NCBI GenBank assembly: GCA_917880885.1
Contig: OU862916.1
Span: 51,062,831 to 51,126,830, forward strand
Reading direction: 5' to 3'
Source of the DNA: Limnephilus marmoratus
Taxonomy: Eukaryota; Arthropoda; Insecta; Trichoptera; Limnephilidae
DNA length: 64,000 bases
Within the stretch, counting starts at the first letter, position 1, and each line of letters starts with the position of its first letter. A program made the translations under genes and the position numbers. A model generated the notes under the pieces. The model made no database searches. It was not told the origin of the DNA and worked only from the letters and a program-made list of their open reading frames with translations. Positions 23,701 to 33,499 of this stretch are shown here, piece by piece.

Positions 23701-23816
23701 ATTTGTATTTTGTGTATCTCTCCGGATATGGAAAGATTGACGGTAATATGATTATTATTGTAACTGGCAGTTGTGAATAATAGTATCACGCGGCTATATA
23801 TTAGGTACATATGCAT
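20727..23816 (-). CDS. LINE ORF2: AP-endonuclease and reverse transcriptase
   Basis: An uninterrupted 1029-codon frame. Residues about 62-275 form an apurinic-type endonuclease that would nick target DNA. Visible motifs are LNQNIRSL, ILTECW (catalytic Glu about 99), AIYRSP, AGDLNINI (Asp/Asn about 199-201), CIDHF and TITDHY (Asp-His near 264-265). Residues about 560-815 form the reverse transcriptase, with PIFKSG, NNYRPITLL, YLDLCKAFD (first Asp about 650), YGVPQGSVLGPLLF and the catalytic box FADD (737-740), where F replaces the usual Y, then KYLGVIID. The C-terminus continues to about 1029 with no zinc knuckle. Residues 1-61 are low complexity, partly encoded by a short tandem repeat, and probably not original; the true start is uncertain. 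All catalytic residues are present, so the enzyme could be functional if expressed. Clade is CR1/L2/Daphne-like by motif style only. Confidence 0.9.
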   Translation of the reverse strand: MHMYLIYSRVILLFTTASYNNNHITVNLSISGEIHKIQIRSFLTFLTILTIYNIFNIFNNPDSLTLLNQNIRSLNRNYDELDILLRNFNTDFKIIILTECWISTAFTKKHKINYTEYHTLKNKNQNDGIVVYIHDNLNASVSEIDLINTNCLQIIIDSDTCVLAIYRSPSTHNVTPFIIALDTHLKKLTSYKNIIIAGDLNINILPNGHPQNIDYQLMLLEHGIISIINTPTRVSKDSESCIDHFMVKSKSQICSAVYESTITDHYTIMIGLTSPTRNSTFQNNTTKKIIDYVNLKQCLEKKTWENLTKFYSAEEAWNFFLTYLQTLITQNTKTIYIPIPHRKVRLKKWITQSIINSIKKRDKLHKQVKQNPYNTSLYFFYKRYRNICSLTIRKAKELYYRNKLITSNYDPKSVWSILRESSHSQKKKDDTIKNLLIDDKELHFHDNPTRILNHINKHYTNIGVSLAENIKITQPPQDIQEPQNNTSNISNENFNRYFKLRNITLEETNKIIHSLKINNTTGPDGIDSKTILTLSQQLLTPLTYLINRSLKEGIFPSLLKKGLIIPIFKSGQKNNVNNYRPITLLNTISKILEKTIKKQLQHYLEAKQILSVNQYGFRKNRSTEHAIATVTDFITHNLDAKKKVISIYLDLCKAFDTISHEKLFKKLKNIGINGVEFNLIKSFMSDRTQQVKIDNKTSEPLSITYGVPQGSVLGPLLFLIYINELCDIKIEGKIVTFADDTVLLCQAGTWKDVFIIAEKSLSIVKKWLNSNTLTVNTIKTKYITHSITQRGQPPSNIGLLLHDCTLSNCQCEHIERVKHTKYLGVIIDSHLRWTDHINFITNKLKRVMHLIKYIKNIFPLTILRSIYFALCQSIATHGILAWGSATNIAIDPIQKIQKAIIKLILQVPFHTDSSEIYKTLEVMSIRQLYAKSAIIYLIQNRLHLPIQPKTITKTRSLTNKTLNIPITHTTHGQRHFQYYATKLFNCMPITLKQILSANTSTNIHKKHITDWIKNQDINFIQNIIIPNQT

Positions 23817-24232
23817 GCATGTCTCGGTTTTTGTCCCGGTGACTAGCTGTCACTGAATCACGTATATCGGTAAGTACCTACCTAGCTACCTACTGTACAT
23901 CTATTTAAGACTCACTTAATACAAAAACGTGAATAAGGACTGACAAAATAACATTCTATTATACAGAATTTTCCTTTTAAAGCAAGGATTACTTAAAAGC
24001 CTGGAGATAATAATGAATAGGTACATATGCATGCATGTCGCGGTTTTGTCCCGGTGACTAGCTGTCACTGAATCACGTATATCGGTAAGTACCTACCTAG
24101 CTACCTACTGTACATCTATTTAAGACTCACTTAATACAAAAACGTGAATAAGGACTGACAAAATAACATTCTATTATACAGAATTTTCCTTTTAAAGCAA
24201 GGATTACTTAAAAGCCTGGAGATAATAATGAA
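23802..24232. repeat. 216-bp tandem duplication beside LINE ORF2
   Basis: Unit 1 (23802-24017) and unit 2 (24018-24232) both begin TAGGTACATATGCATGCATG and end GGAGATAATAATGAA. I see only one substitution and one T-run length difference. The start codon of the long LINE frame (23814-23816, minus strand) lies inside unit 1. The duplication is either a recent local event or a pair of 5' promoter monomers. Confidence 0.9.
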
Positions 24233-24454
24233 TTCATAATGCCTGAAAATATATCCTTAGGTAGGTACTAGGTACTGTTTCCTTTTCAATTTCATTAGAG
24301 CCAGCTCAAACGAAATACCTTATCAAGAGAATTCTGTTAAATCTACATTTTCTCAAAAAGAACTCTGTGTTGCTGACTCTAAGCACATTTAAAAGTTAAT
24401 GTGATTTTTTCTTATCTCAAATTAATGTTATAACTCAGACTGGATGCCATTAAA

Positions 24455-24870
24455 AAGAAAATTGACTCGGAGAGCAAAGAGAAAAAAATTAATTATATGG
24501 AACCTGCTCGAGTCGGGAGAGAAATCCCGCATTGTGAGGGGGGCGCTCCAATCTTAAAGTTTAATTAGAAACGTCCCGGGCCGAGAGTTCATTAACTATC
24601 TCTGTCACGCCTCCGGTTAATCTCGCCCGAGGGAGCGGTAAGGCTATCTCGCACAATCTCCGCTTTCCAACGGCCCCCGAGTGAGCCGATTCACGGACCC
24701 GACTGGCGTTTAATTTACTCAGTAATTAAAACTCTCGCCGCCTCGCCATTGGCCGTGTCTCGGGAGGGTGGGGGAGGCCGGCCAATCAGAAGGCTTGATT
24801 GTGATAATTAGAACAAAGGCATTTGTCGGGGCGGCCAATGAGAGCGGAGGCCATTTCACCTAAGGTATTT
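24455..24870. promoter_or_regulatory. GC-rich, CpG-rich island, candidate deeply conserved regulatory DNA
   Basis: About 400 bp of high GC and CpG stand in AT-rich DNA. It contains two CCAAT boxes (GGCCAATCAG near 24779 and GGCCAATGAG near 24833), an ACAAAGG Sox-like site and several TAATTA-type homeodomain cores (TTTAATTAGAAAC, CAGTAATTAAAAC). GAGAAATCCCG and CCGCCTCGCC blocks add further CpGs. No long open frame, no repeat similarity. Composition and site mix resemble insect developmental enhancers or promoters. That reading is inference; no gene is visible next to it. Confidence 0.4.
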
Positions 24871-25208
24871 TCTTTCATTACATCTATTACATAGAACACT
24901 CACCCACTTAAGTAATCAACGTTGAGTACCTCTTAAGAAAGTTAGTTGGTCGGGAGAAGGTTGGTAACTTATGTACTGAGTGCCAGCGCCATTTTGCAGG
25001 CTTCGTTAGGTACCCAGTCTTAATTAATTTTATTATTTAGCTTCTCACTCAGGGCCGGCCCTAGGCCAAACGGCGGCGAAGTCGCAGCGCCAGTAAAAAT
25101 AACAAGGGCTCTGTGTTAGGTGTCAGATTCAAAATTAAAGACGATTGCGAAATTAACACAGGTTGTTTATACTTAGAAGTTGGACATACGCATACAGCAG
25201 ATGTATGG

Positions 25209-25272
25209 ATTTTTTTAACTCCACGTAGGAGGCCTCGAGGAAAATAATTTCCCTCAGGGCCTACGTCATAAG
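25209..25272 (-). mobile_element. Repeat B copy 4, terminal fragment
   Basis: Only the T-run end is present: TTTTTTAACTCC, GGAGGCCTCGAGG, AAAATAATTTCCCTCAGGGC. The remaining ~370 bp of the family are missing. Confidence 0.7.
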
Positions 25273-25279
25273 GTAGGAG

Positions 25280-25640
25280 TTAACATAGATCTTGAAGAGA
25301 TCGATGTTGTAGGAGATAAGAAACATAGAAGCCGACAAAACACAGCCGAGCTGTTGAATACAAGAATGAGTCGTGGAAACGACCCGTTCGAATGTGACAA
25401 ATATCAACCTTGTACAAATGTTGAGCGCACGTTGCCGAAGGGATTAATGATGCTAGTTTTTCCGAGCATCTTCCATTGAATAACGGTCCGCAAGTGTTCT
25501 AAAGATTGCAGACCATCATTATGTTAGTGAAATCCATCAAGGATTTTCATCGACTACCTTGGGGCTCCAGTCCAGAGGTGGCTGCCAAATTCGACAGTGG
25601 AGCGCACTTGTGATTTACACATGGTCAGCGGTAGTGAACT
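25280..25640 (-). pseudogene. Decayed LINE ORF2 C-terminal fragment
   Basis: Read on the minus strand, the sequence contains KSQVRSTVEFGSHLWTGAP, then SLEHLRTV and RLILVFNSSAVFCR. This matches in order the post-RT region of LINEs (Q-R-x-x-E-x-x-S-H-L-W-x-G, then R-x-x-S-F-x-x-R-x-x-x-x-W-N-x-L-P). Several in-frame stops and frame changes are present. Fragments of the same region occur at 26480-26570 (-) and 35020-35250 (+). Confidence 0.6.
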
Positions 25641-25999
25641 ATCCGTTGTGAGAAAAAAAATGAACATGTGTGCAGTTCACAAGCGGTAGAAGTAAAACCT
25701 TCATAAAACTAAAGGAGACAAGAGTGGGGAAGCTACGAAGTACCGCCAAAGAGGAGACCGATTATTTACGAAACACCGTACAAACAAGCGACCGATTATT
25801 CTATTTCATTCTCTCGCAGGTTAAATCCTGAAGATGTATGTGTTTGTCTCATTTTAGTGTCGCTTTTTCGTTTCATCGAGTTTCAAATCACAACGGTTCT
25901 AAAGAAATTTTCACTTCAAAAAGTCATGTTTATGAAAAATGCCAGTTGAACAAGGACAGAATTCCCACCCGACGCTTTTGTCCTAAAGATTCCAAAACG

Positions 26000-26424
26000 T
26001 TTTTTTTATGAATACCTACCTCACAAGAATCTCAGCAGCTCCCGTCTGGAGCCAGTAAGACTATGGCATCCCCAATTGGGATATTTGAGGCTGTAGGATA
26101 GTGGATAGTGTTGAGCGAAGGGGGTGGGGAAGAGGAAGATGGGGAACTGGGGAAGTACCTGGATTTTGAGATCTAGTCACTAAACACGGCTAAAGCCATT
26201 CCAAGCAACGTTACAATTCTAAATGGTGGTCTTACACCACGGCGATACTGAGAGTATCTTCCACTCTGGAACGTGCCGCAAATATACTTACTATATATTA
26301 TTTTAAATGAATTAATTGTGAAATAACACAAATTAATCAAATAAAATTTATTTGCCCACGCCGGGATTCGATCCCGCGACCTTCGGATTGTGAGTCAAAA
26401 ACCTTACCGCTAGACCGGTGCGTC
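26000..26424 (-). mobile_element. Complete tRNA-derived SINE (minus)
   Basis: On the minus strand it begins GACGCACCGGTCTAGCGGTA (box A region), with CTCACAA in anticodon-loop position (CAC, valine-like) and box B GGGATCGAATCCC. The usual AAATAAATTTTATTTGATTA body, CCACCATTTAGAATTG, CCAATTGGGGATGCC and an A-run at the 3' end (26000-26007) follow. It is the least damaged copy after 12315-12737. Confidence 0.88.
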
Positions 26425-26479
26425 AATATTGTAAGGTTTGTTAAGGTAGGATATGAACAGAGTCAAGGGTTTTTTCATG

Positions 26480-26570
26480 TATTTTAGGTTTCCAGACCGT
26501 AAGTAGCTTCCAAACTCAACCATTGAGCGCACTTGCGATTTGTAAACGTTGGCAGCATTGTGTAGATTCT
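26480..26570 (-). pseudogene. Short LINE ORF2 fragment
   Basis: Minus strand reads YKSQVRSMVEFGSYL, the same conserved block as at 25560-25640. Only about 30 codons are recognisable. Confidence 0.5.
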
Positions 26571-27285
26571 ATGATAAAGCAATATCTTGTGTGACATTTA
26601 TACTATGAAAGCTCACAACTATGATATATAACAACCATCAGAGTATATACTATCTATATCTATAGGTATGATTGAATTTTCAAAATATAAAACATGGCGA
26701 TTAAAAATGCACTTAGAAATGAAAAATAACTAAAAATGTTATTGGTCGCTAATAAAATTATCTTAAAGGTAGGTAATAAGATATAAGTTCAGTAGCGTAG
26801 CGATACCGATAGCGATATCCCGGACCCCTAGGTACACTTACAAGTCGGCCCCTTATCCCTTCAAATCGACTTTGAAAGAAACATAAAATTTTAGTAGCCA
26901 ATTTATACATGATAATTGGTACATTGTATGGATCTGAAGAAAATGTTTACTGCACGATCGTAGAAAATTATTCACATAAATTATATAGATAACAAAAAAT
27001 ATTATAATATATATATATATATAGGTTATATATAGCTATAATTTTCAATCGATTCCTACCCACAGTAAACGAACGTAGAGATTAAGCACTAAAAAATTGG
27101 TGAAGGCATATTAATTTTATTGTCATTTTCTCACACTGGTGACGCGCATTTTACGCTTATACTCGTAATAATGGTAGCATGAAGATTTATTGGTTTGTAG
27201 GATTATTTGTAACCTAAGAATGTTTGCCATTACTACAAGAAAAAAATGCTTTTCGTAATGATATGATTTTAGATATTCAAGGCCA
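26571..27285. other. AT-rich intergenic DNA with a TA microsatellite
   Basis: A (TA)n run lies at about 27007-27024. No coding or repeat signal otherwise. Confidence 0.5.
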
Positions 27286-27835
27286 AAAGTATTTTTTAAT
27301 TTTATTTTTTATTTTTTATTTGTTTATCTTAAAATTGCTACATATTATAATTTTACTGGTCTTCCATTAAAAGCCTTAGCTTGTGGATGGAAGCAGAGTC
27401 GACATTTCATATATTATGTACAAATACAGTCACGTGTACAGTTAATACAATGCAGTTAAAACAGTTAATACATTTCATATAAGTACAATTACTATTTACT
27501 ATAGTCATGTATTTCAATATATATGTAGGTGCAGTTAATACAGACACATGGCAATCAGACCCGTTAACTAAAATATGCAAACATATATGTATTCAGTAAG
27601 AAGAAAAACAAGTATGATTTTTAGTGTGACATTCTCTAAAATACTTTTTGATGGAGTTCAACAATTGAACTTTGTTCCTAATGCTTCTGATTTCAATTGG
27701 TAGGATATTGAAAAAGAATTTTCCTTGGTGAGTATAATGGTGTTGGGCAAAAGAAGTGTTTAATTTGGGGCACACAAATACATGTTTAAGTCTAGTACGA
27801 TTTTCAGTTATGAATGCTATTAGTTATTTATTTTT
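27286..27835 (-). mobile_element. 5'-truncated LINE, family H copy 1
   Basis: The last ~75 codons of a LINE ORF2 remain on the minus strand (27593 to about 27815): ENRTRLKHVFVCPKLNTSFA, then GKFFFNILPIEIRSIRNKV and a C-terminal FRECHTKNHTCFSSY. A 3' untranslated region of about 300 bp follows, with a 7-bp hairpin (27361-27367 / 27387-27393) and an A/T-rich tail near 27290-27312. The same 3' end, nearly identical, occurs at 39052-39478 (+). Reverse transcriptase and endonuclease are missing; this is a dead-on-arrival insertion. Confidence 0.8.
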
Positions 27836-27844
27836 TATTATTTT

Positions 27845-27945
27845 TGTTATTAGTTTTTGGGATATTATGCCGTGTTGCGCTACCGCCTTCTTTAGCCAAC
27901 GTTTTGGACAGCGATTCAGGGTCCATCATCAGGGCAGATGTGTTA
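27845..27945 (-). repeat. Family F copy 2 with near-complete hammerhead-like motif
   Basis: Minus strand: helix I strand AUCUGCC, CUGAUGA, one extra U, helix II GGAC...GUCC, then AAAACGUUGGC where GAAACGUUGGC is expected. The downstream block GCTAAAGAAGGCGGTAGC and GTGTTGCGC complement are shared with 19110 and 37043. The G12-to-A change should abolish catalysis. This copy is a single arm, not a palindrome. Confidence 0.65.
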
Positions 27946-28099
27946 AATTTAGGGGTTAACGTTAGGGTATGTGTTAAAGTTAGGGGTGAGTTTTCGTAAT
28001 ATTTATTTTCTGCTAATGGGCTCTTTTCAATATCGCCCTTCAGGCGGCTGTCCAGATCAAACAGACAATCGCTACGCCACTGTAAAAAATTCACACTCT

Positions 28100-29100
28100 A
28101 TTAATGTGTGAATCAATTAACTTTCCTGAGTACGTTCAGTCTTCGGTTTTCCGTATGTTTGTACACTTAGCCCGTCTTTAATGCACGGTGCCATATAACC
28201 CACCCCCAATTTCTGGACATAAACAAAAAGATAATGTAACATTATTCCCCTCAAGCAGCCGTCGAGTGTGTGCAATGGCCGCCGTGAAAGCCTCGTCCTG
28301 CAAGAAACTACCCCTGTGCAATAATTTGGTCTAACGAACATTTCCACCCCTTCGTCATATAAGTCAAACCACCCTCACATGAACACAGCATAACACACCC
28401 TTAAAGACATCCCGAAAATTAAAGCGTAAAACATAAACATACATGTAAAACTTTCACACATTTCTAAAGAGGCAAACCGATTACACAAAAAAACCATCTC
28501 GCCGTTCGAAGAATGTAAGCCTTTTTATATGGTTTCGATTTACTTGGGGTTTGTCTTGCTTTCTTTAGGACTCGGCGTTAGTTTTTCTTATAAATACTTG
28601 TTTGTTTTTCTATGTGTTTTTCCATCTCGGCTATATCCAATAGTTAAGATGCTGTGGAGGATAGTTAGGAGAGAAGCAGAAGGTCTTAAGATGAATAGAT
28701 CGTTTGAGGGTTTGAGGATATTTTCGGTATAAGCATTTATTACGAGAGAGACGAATTCGTTCATTGCGAGTTGGCATACAACATGAATACACATATCTAC
28801 TTGTTTTTTGTTTGTTTTGTACCCTTGTAGGTACTTAATATGAACATTTACCAATATAACTTAATAACCTACGAATTATGATAAATTCAGCAAATAATGT
28901 TTTCATAATGAAAATATTAAATTGTGCAGATCACCATTAATAAATACCTACATCAGAAAGTACACCTACGCAAAGTGACTCTCTCGACAAACTAAATATT
29001 TTTTAAACAAAAAGCGTTACATGGATTAGGTACTTTATAAAAAGATTCTTGTTTAAAAATAATGTTTATAAAAAAATTTATTTATAATAAAACCATAAGT
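28100..29100. other. Intergenic DNA
   Basis: No repeat copy or coding frame that I can support. Several 60-90 codon frames overlap on both strands without recognisable composition. Confidence 0.45.
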
Positions 29101-29101
29101 T

Positions 29102-29529
29102 TTTTTTTACATTAGCCCCCTACAGGAGGCCCTGAGGAAAATAATTTCCCTCAGGGCCTATGTCATCTTAGGGGATGCTGTGTGGAGGGTCTTATTAAGG
29201 AAGGGAAGGATAGGAAGTTCTGAGAAGGAAAAAGGAATGAGGGGTGGGTCGGAATCTGGGGGTCAGTATATCCAGGAGTGACGGACTACAGTGCACGGCG
29301 ATGGGTCGAGAGTCCGGCTGGAAAGGTCAAAAGGCCTCCCTTAACCAGTCTCCCTTGATCTGGTCCGCCATGCAGCAGGTGGGCAGATGCATCCGCCGCT
29401 GAGACCTAAGACCTGGACAAACCTCACACCATACGTAGCGAACCACTTGGGGTGACCTATGGCAGAGGTGTTGGTTATCCAATAAATGGTTCCCGGGGCG
29501 GCGGTACCCATACCCGCCTTCCAAATTTT
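29102..29529 (-). mobile_element. Repeat B copy 5, complete
   Basis: It runs from TTTTTTTTACATTAGCCCCC to CCGCCTTCCAAATTT with all internal blocks. Near the T-run end is a 10-bp hairpin GGCCCTGAGG / CCCTCAGGGCC. The minus strand is open for 65 codons at the head. This is a good reference copy for a family consensus. Confidence 0.85.
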
Positions 29530-29640
29530 TGGTTCAATATTTTTTTAATTACATAGGCAATTGAAAAATCAAACTTACCTATAAAAATATTATTATTATA
29601 CATATCATCATTACATAGTATAAAATGAAGTCGCTCAAAA

Positions 29641-29891
29641 TGTATGTGCGCATGGATCTTTTAAACGACGCAACGGATTTTCATGCGGTTTTCACCAATA
29701 GATAGAGTGATTCAAGGGGAAGGTTTATATTTATAATACATGCTTATTATAGTAGAGAAAAGCCGAGAAATTCAAATATTCAATTCAGGTAGTGGGCAGC
29801 GGGCAGCTGGTGGGCAGTGTGGATTTTATAAAGGTCGGGTAATGGCGTTGTGTTTCGTTAGCCACAGCAATGTGTGGCCGGGTCTGCTAGT
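29641..29891 (-). repeat. Dispersed repeat family D, copy 2
   Basis: On the minus strand it begins ACTAGCAGACCCGGCCACAC and ends in AAAATCCGTTGCGTCG and GATCCATGCGCACATACA. It supplies the 5' end that is cut off in copy 1 at the window start. Confidence 0.75.
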
Positions 29892-30371
29892 TACTGTATA
29901 AAACGCTCCATCTGAAATGAGCAAAATATACCATGTTGGTTTCAGAATGTCAATTTTTTTTACAAAGAAAATGAATAAATTTGTATTATTTTTGATTTTT
30001 CAGAAACTAGGTCCTAATTTTATTTTTATTTTGCGTAGGTGTGAAAAAAACATTTTTTATGACGAACGGATTAAAGACAATTAACTAAAAGACGATTGCC
30101 TAAAAGAAGTTTTGTAACTACTTGAGCGAAACAACAATTAGATAAGTATTTTCAGTACAATATCGAAAAACTTTGATGTTTAGTGAAAAAAAAAATAATT
30201 CCGCCTCGCGACCACCGTGCGACGTTTCAATGGAAAACAAAAATTTTCGCCTCTTATTTTTGATTTCATTAACTTTACTGTTAACTTTCACTAAAACAAT
30301 TATAAATAACAATATTAGGTAATTAAAATCTAACAAAAAATGTTTAACGTGTGTCATATGTAAAGGATAAA

Positions 30372-30620
30372 TTATTTATTTATTAACGCCCTTTTTCGGG
30401 TCTTTTACATATGAATAGTAAGAAAATACACAGTATTTATTGTACATAACTGAACTGCCTTCGTTACAATATTTTATATTTGTTTAAAGTTAATTTGTAG
30501 ATGTCCACTGACTTGGTATAATTGTTTCCCTCCATTAGTATTCTGGGCAAAGAGGATAACATATGGTAGTTAGTTCCAGAATTACTGCACTGAAATAAAT
30601 CCTGACTTATTATTGTTTTA
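30372..30620 (-). mobile_element. LINE-like 3' tail
   Basis: Minus strand ends GACCCGAAAAAGGGCG then TTAATAAATAAATAA, a LINE-type terminus. Upstream a short frame reads CSNSGTNYHMLSSLPRI and ends KLTLNKYKIL before a stop. I cannot assign it to a family in this window. Confidence 0.4.
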
Positions 30621-32870
30621 GGGTTAAATTAAATTAAGTTCTTAGATGGGTTGAAGAAAATTAAAAAATAGGAATTAATTTCTCAGTTTACCAGAGCTTA
30701 ATTTTTTATGTCATTTTACTGCTTCGTTGAAAAGCGTCCGTGAGGCATATTTTCTCCAAAAGCATTTAAATTATTCAGTTCCAATCATTAGGTATCTACA
30801 ATTATTGGAAACCATTTCAGTATGCTGTGTCCAACTTTACGTAAAAAATCTGTCACAATCAAAGATATTGAAATATAATAGCTGTGTTATCTGCAGTTTT
30901 CAATAGGTGGGACTGCGCTTCCGGGTGTCGCCGATATTGTTTACCAATTAATAAATAAACTAAACGAACGAATAATTAACGCATTAACCAAACGAACGTT
31001 AAACTAAATGAACGAATTCTTTCCGTATTCAAACTATATTGTTAACCAATACTAATGCACACCTTAAAAAAATCAACGAAATGAACAAATTATTTTCGTA
31101 TGCAAACTACTCTAATTAGGTCTTAGTCCGCCGACAGTTTCGCGGACACCATAGCATATCTCTTTTGTATTTGAATATCTTTGGTCACAATAAACAAATC
31201 TGTGAATGGAATACTCTTAAAATGGGTAAGAATAAAGAAAATATTATGATGGGTGATGGGTACGATTTTGTTATCAAATATTTCCATTGTAAATAATAAT
31301 GTGTCTTCTATCACGAGCAATAGTTCTTTAAATTTTCCATTTAACAATAAGTGGGATTATCGTCTCGTCGAGGATCTTAAATTTCTCATCATCAGTATAG
31401 TGGACGACTTATTGGATGCATGTTAAGCCATTTCCTGGGCATTTTATCCCTTTTTTGGTAAAAAGAGATTAATACCATAGACCTAGCCATTCCAAATCGT
31501 TTCCAAATCAAGATTCTGATGATCATTGAAAAATGAAAATAATATTTTCGTTTTGGTGCTTATGAATTTATACAGGAACATAACTAAATATTGTATGGAT
31601 GACGATGCATCGCGATGTAGCGATAACGTAACGAAATTGTAAACAACAAAAAATTGGTGAACTTTTAAATACTTCCATAAACAAAATAGATTAGGTGCGC
31701 ATAGATATTGATATTACACCGCTAAAAAAAAAATTCTCACTAAATTTGTGAACATCTATTTACGCCTTTTCGTATCAGCTAGATACGCTCATCCGTTATT
31801 GTTATTACTAACGTTTAAAGTTAAAGTAACCGTTCTCGAAAAAGTGTGAGCTTAAATAAATCTGTCTTGGAAAATAATTCCACATTAAAGTCGCCGTATT
31901 TTTCTTAAGACTACACGTTCTGGTTCGCGTCACCTACCCCTTATATTAAAATACAAAACAGGGGAAAAACCTCCCCCTCTCTCCCACTAACTCCCCCCGG
32001 CGAAGGGGTGACCGCCAACCCTAAAAAAAGAATTAATGTGTTTTCTTGTCTTACGTGGGGTCCTTTTTCTTACACATATCAAAATGAGTGCAAACAAAGC
32101 CTTCTAAAAGTAACACGATAAAGTCCGATTACAAAGAACAACGCGAAAATGTATGTAAAATTATGTTTGTGGATTCACATTAATTAAGATAATCTGCTAA
32201 TCTAGTTGTTTTAAAATTTGATACGCTTTGTTAAAATTACATTGAATTTAAATTAAAAACATAAGTAAAAAAAATAAATTATTATGTAGGTATCTACCTA
32301 TTACATTTATTCATTAATTTTTGTCCCAAAATTGCTTTACCTACGCTTTATCTACACTTAGCTACTATATATATTTATCTATACTTAGGTAAATTACTCC
32401 CATGGTGAAGGATTAGATAGGTACGTAATTAACAAGCTAACTAATCTAATAAAGTAAGATTTAAGTAATTATTTAATTTTCTGAAAGATCTCGTGTTGAC
32501 ATGAGAGTTAATCAGTATCCGCTAATGGTATTGAACTCGAACCATCCGAATTCTAGTTAGTATTCTTACATATCAAGCTACTTGTCAATATTTTAATTGC
32601 TTATTGTAGTATTTAAGATAATTAAAGGTAAGAATCAAAGGATGTTTACAAAAACAAATACCTATTCAGCGCCTACCTACACTTACTTCTACGGATAAAA
32701 GAATCATTTACTGAAGGGACGAATCCAATTTTATTCTGCATTACGTATCTATACAAACCCCTCATACCCATACAGTTTACGCACAAAGCCTCGTACGCGG
32801 AATACCTACAACAAAAAGGTTTCGTGAATTATACTATTATACTCTTACATAAATAAATACATATTAAACC
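30621..32870. other. Long AT-rich intergenic stretch, nothing recognised
   Basis: I found no coding frame, tRNA-like box or terminal inverted repeat. A pyrimidine/purine patch with CCTCCCCCTCTCTCCCAC lies at about 31970. A possible very old SINE trace near 31490 (TAGCCATTCCAAATCG) is too short to call. Confidence 0.5.
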
Positions 32871-32874
32871 AGAT

Positions 32875-33090
32875 GAGATGGTGTGTCGGGCTTAAGACGC
32901 GAGCGAGACAGAAGAGTCATTATCGACCAGAGGTCAATGCGCATGCCCGCGGGATGCTGCGCAAATTAGAAATATCTACATCTCTCTCTTGCATCCCTTA
33001 CGACGCTCATTAGTATACGGGCGTCCCTGTCTAACGCCTTTTCCAGCCAGTGGCGGGGAGATGAATTTTCCATCGCACATAATTTGTTCA
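32875..33090. promoter_or_regulatory. GC-richer island, candidate conserved non-coding element
   Basis: About 200 bp with CpGs and recognisable site types: AGAGGTCAATG (nuclear-receptor half-site), TGCGCATGCCCGCGGG (NRF1-like) and GCGCAAATTAG. The element ends abruptly at the AT-rich DNA containing TTTGCTTGGAATTAAGG. No frame, no repeat match. Function inferred from composition only. Confidence 0.3.
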
Positions 33091-33462
33091 TTTGCTTGGA
33101 ATTAAGGCTGAAATAATTCTCCTTTGTCCTGATAAATTCGAAAATTACGAAATGATTAACAATTTATGATTATGATTTATAATTACCAATCCGAAAATGA
33201 TCCAACCCGTTATAGTCACGTATTATTTAAAGATGGCCACCGCCAAAATAATGCACAAAACGTGTGGCTAACAGAAAATTTTAGAAAATTATTTTACGAT
33301 CGTTCAGCAAAGGGCTTTGTAAAGATTATTATTGTGTCTATGACTACGCCAATGTGATCAACCGACAATAACTAAGCAGACTTCATTGTGACAGTCCAAA
33401 GCCTGACGATGATCAATCCATAAAAGCAGATGATGAATTTACTGTGTTTATCCAAAACCTTG

Positions 33463-33496
33463 TGATCTAGGAGATAAACTTAAACCTCCTAGATCA
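33463..33496. repeat. Perfect 11-bp inverted repeat
   Basis: TGATCTAGGAG (33463-33473) and CTCCTAGATCA (33486-33496) with a 12-base spacer. It could be a terminator-like hairpin in RNA or part of a decayed palindromic repeat. Confidence 0.7.
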
Positions 33497-33499
33497 CCT

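Larger units (their letters stand above)
20134..23816 (-). mobile_element. CR1/Jockey-group LINE with intact ORF2, no ORF1
   Basis: On the minus strand ORF2 is followed by a 3' untranslated region of about 590 bp. That region contains a 9-bp perfect hairpin (AACACCTCA at 20313-20321, TGAGGTGTT at 20338-20346), TA/CATA microsatellite DNA and a terminal (AAAT)n tail at 20134-20160. No ORF1 lies upstream. The homologous part of ORF2 begins around codon 62, just after an AAATGTTAA-type short tandem repeat at 23641-23695. I therefore suspect the element is 5'-truncated near there and that the first ~60 codons read into flanking or junction DNA. No target duplication was identified. Confidence 0.85.

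Noticed and set aside
23802..24232. Long target-site duplication of the LINE
   Set aside because: Both units lie on the same (5') side of the LINE; the 3' flank at 20134 does not contain the sequence.
25041..25115. CAGGGCCGGCCCTAGGCC as a hAT-like terminus
   Set aside because: Resembles known element ends in insects, but no opposite end or target duplication was found nearby.
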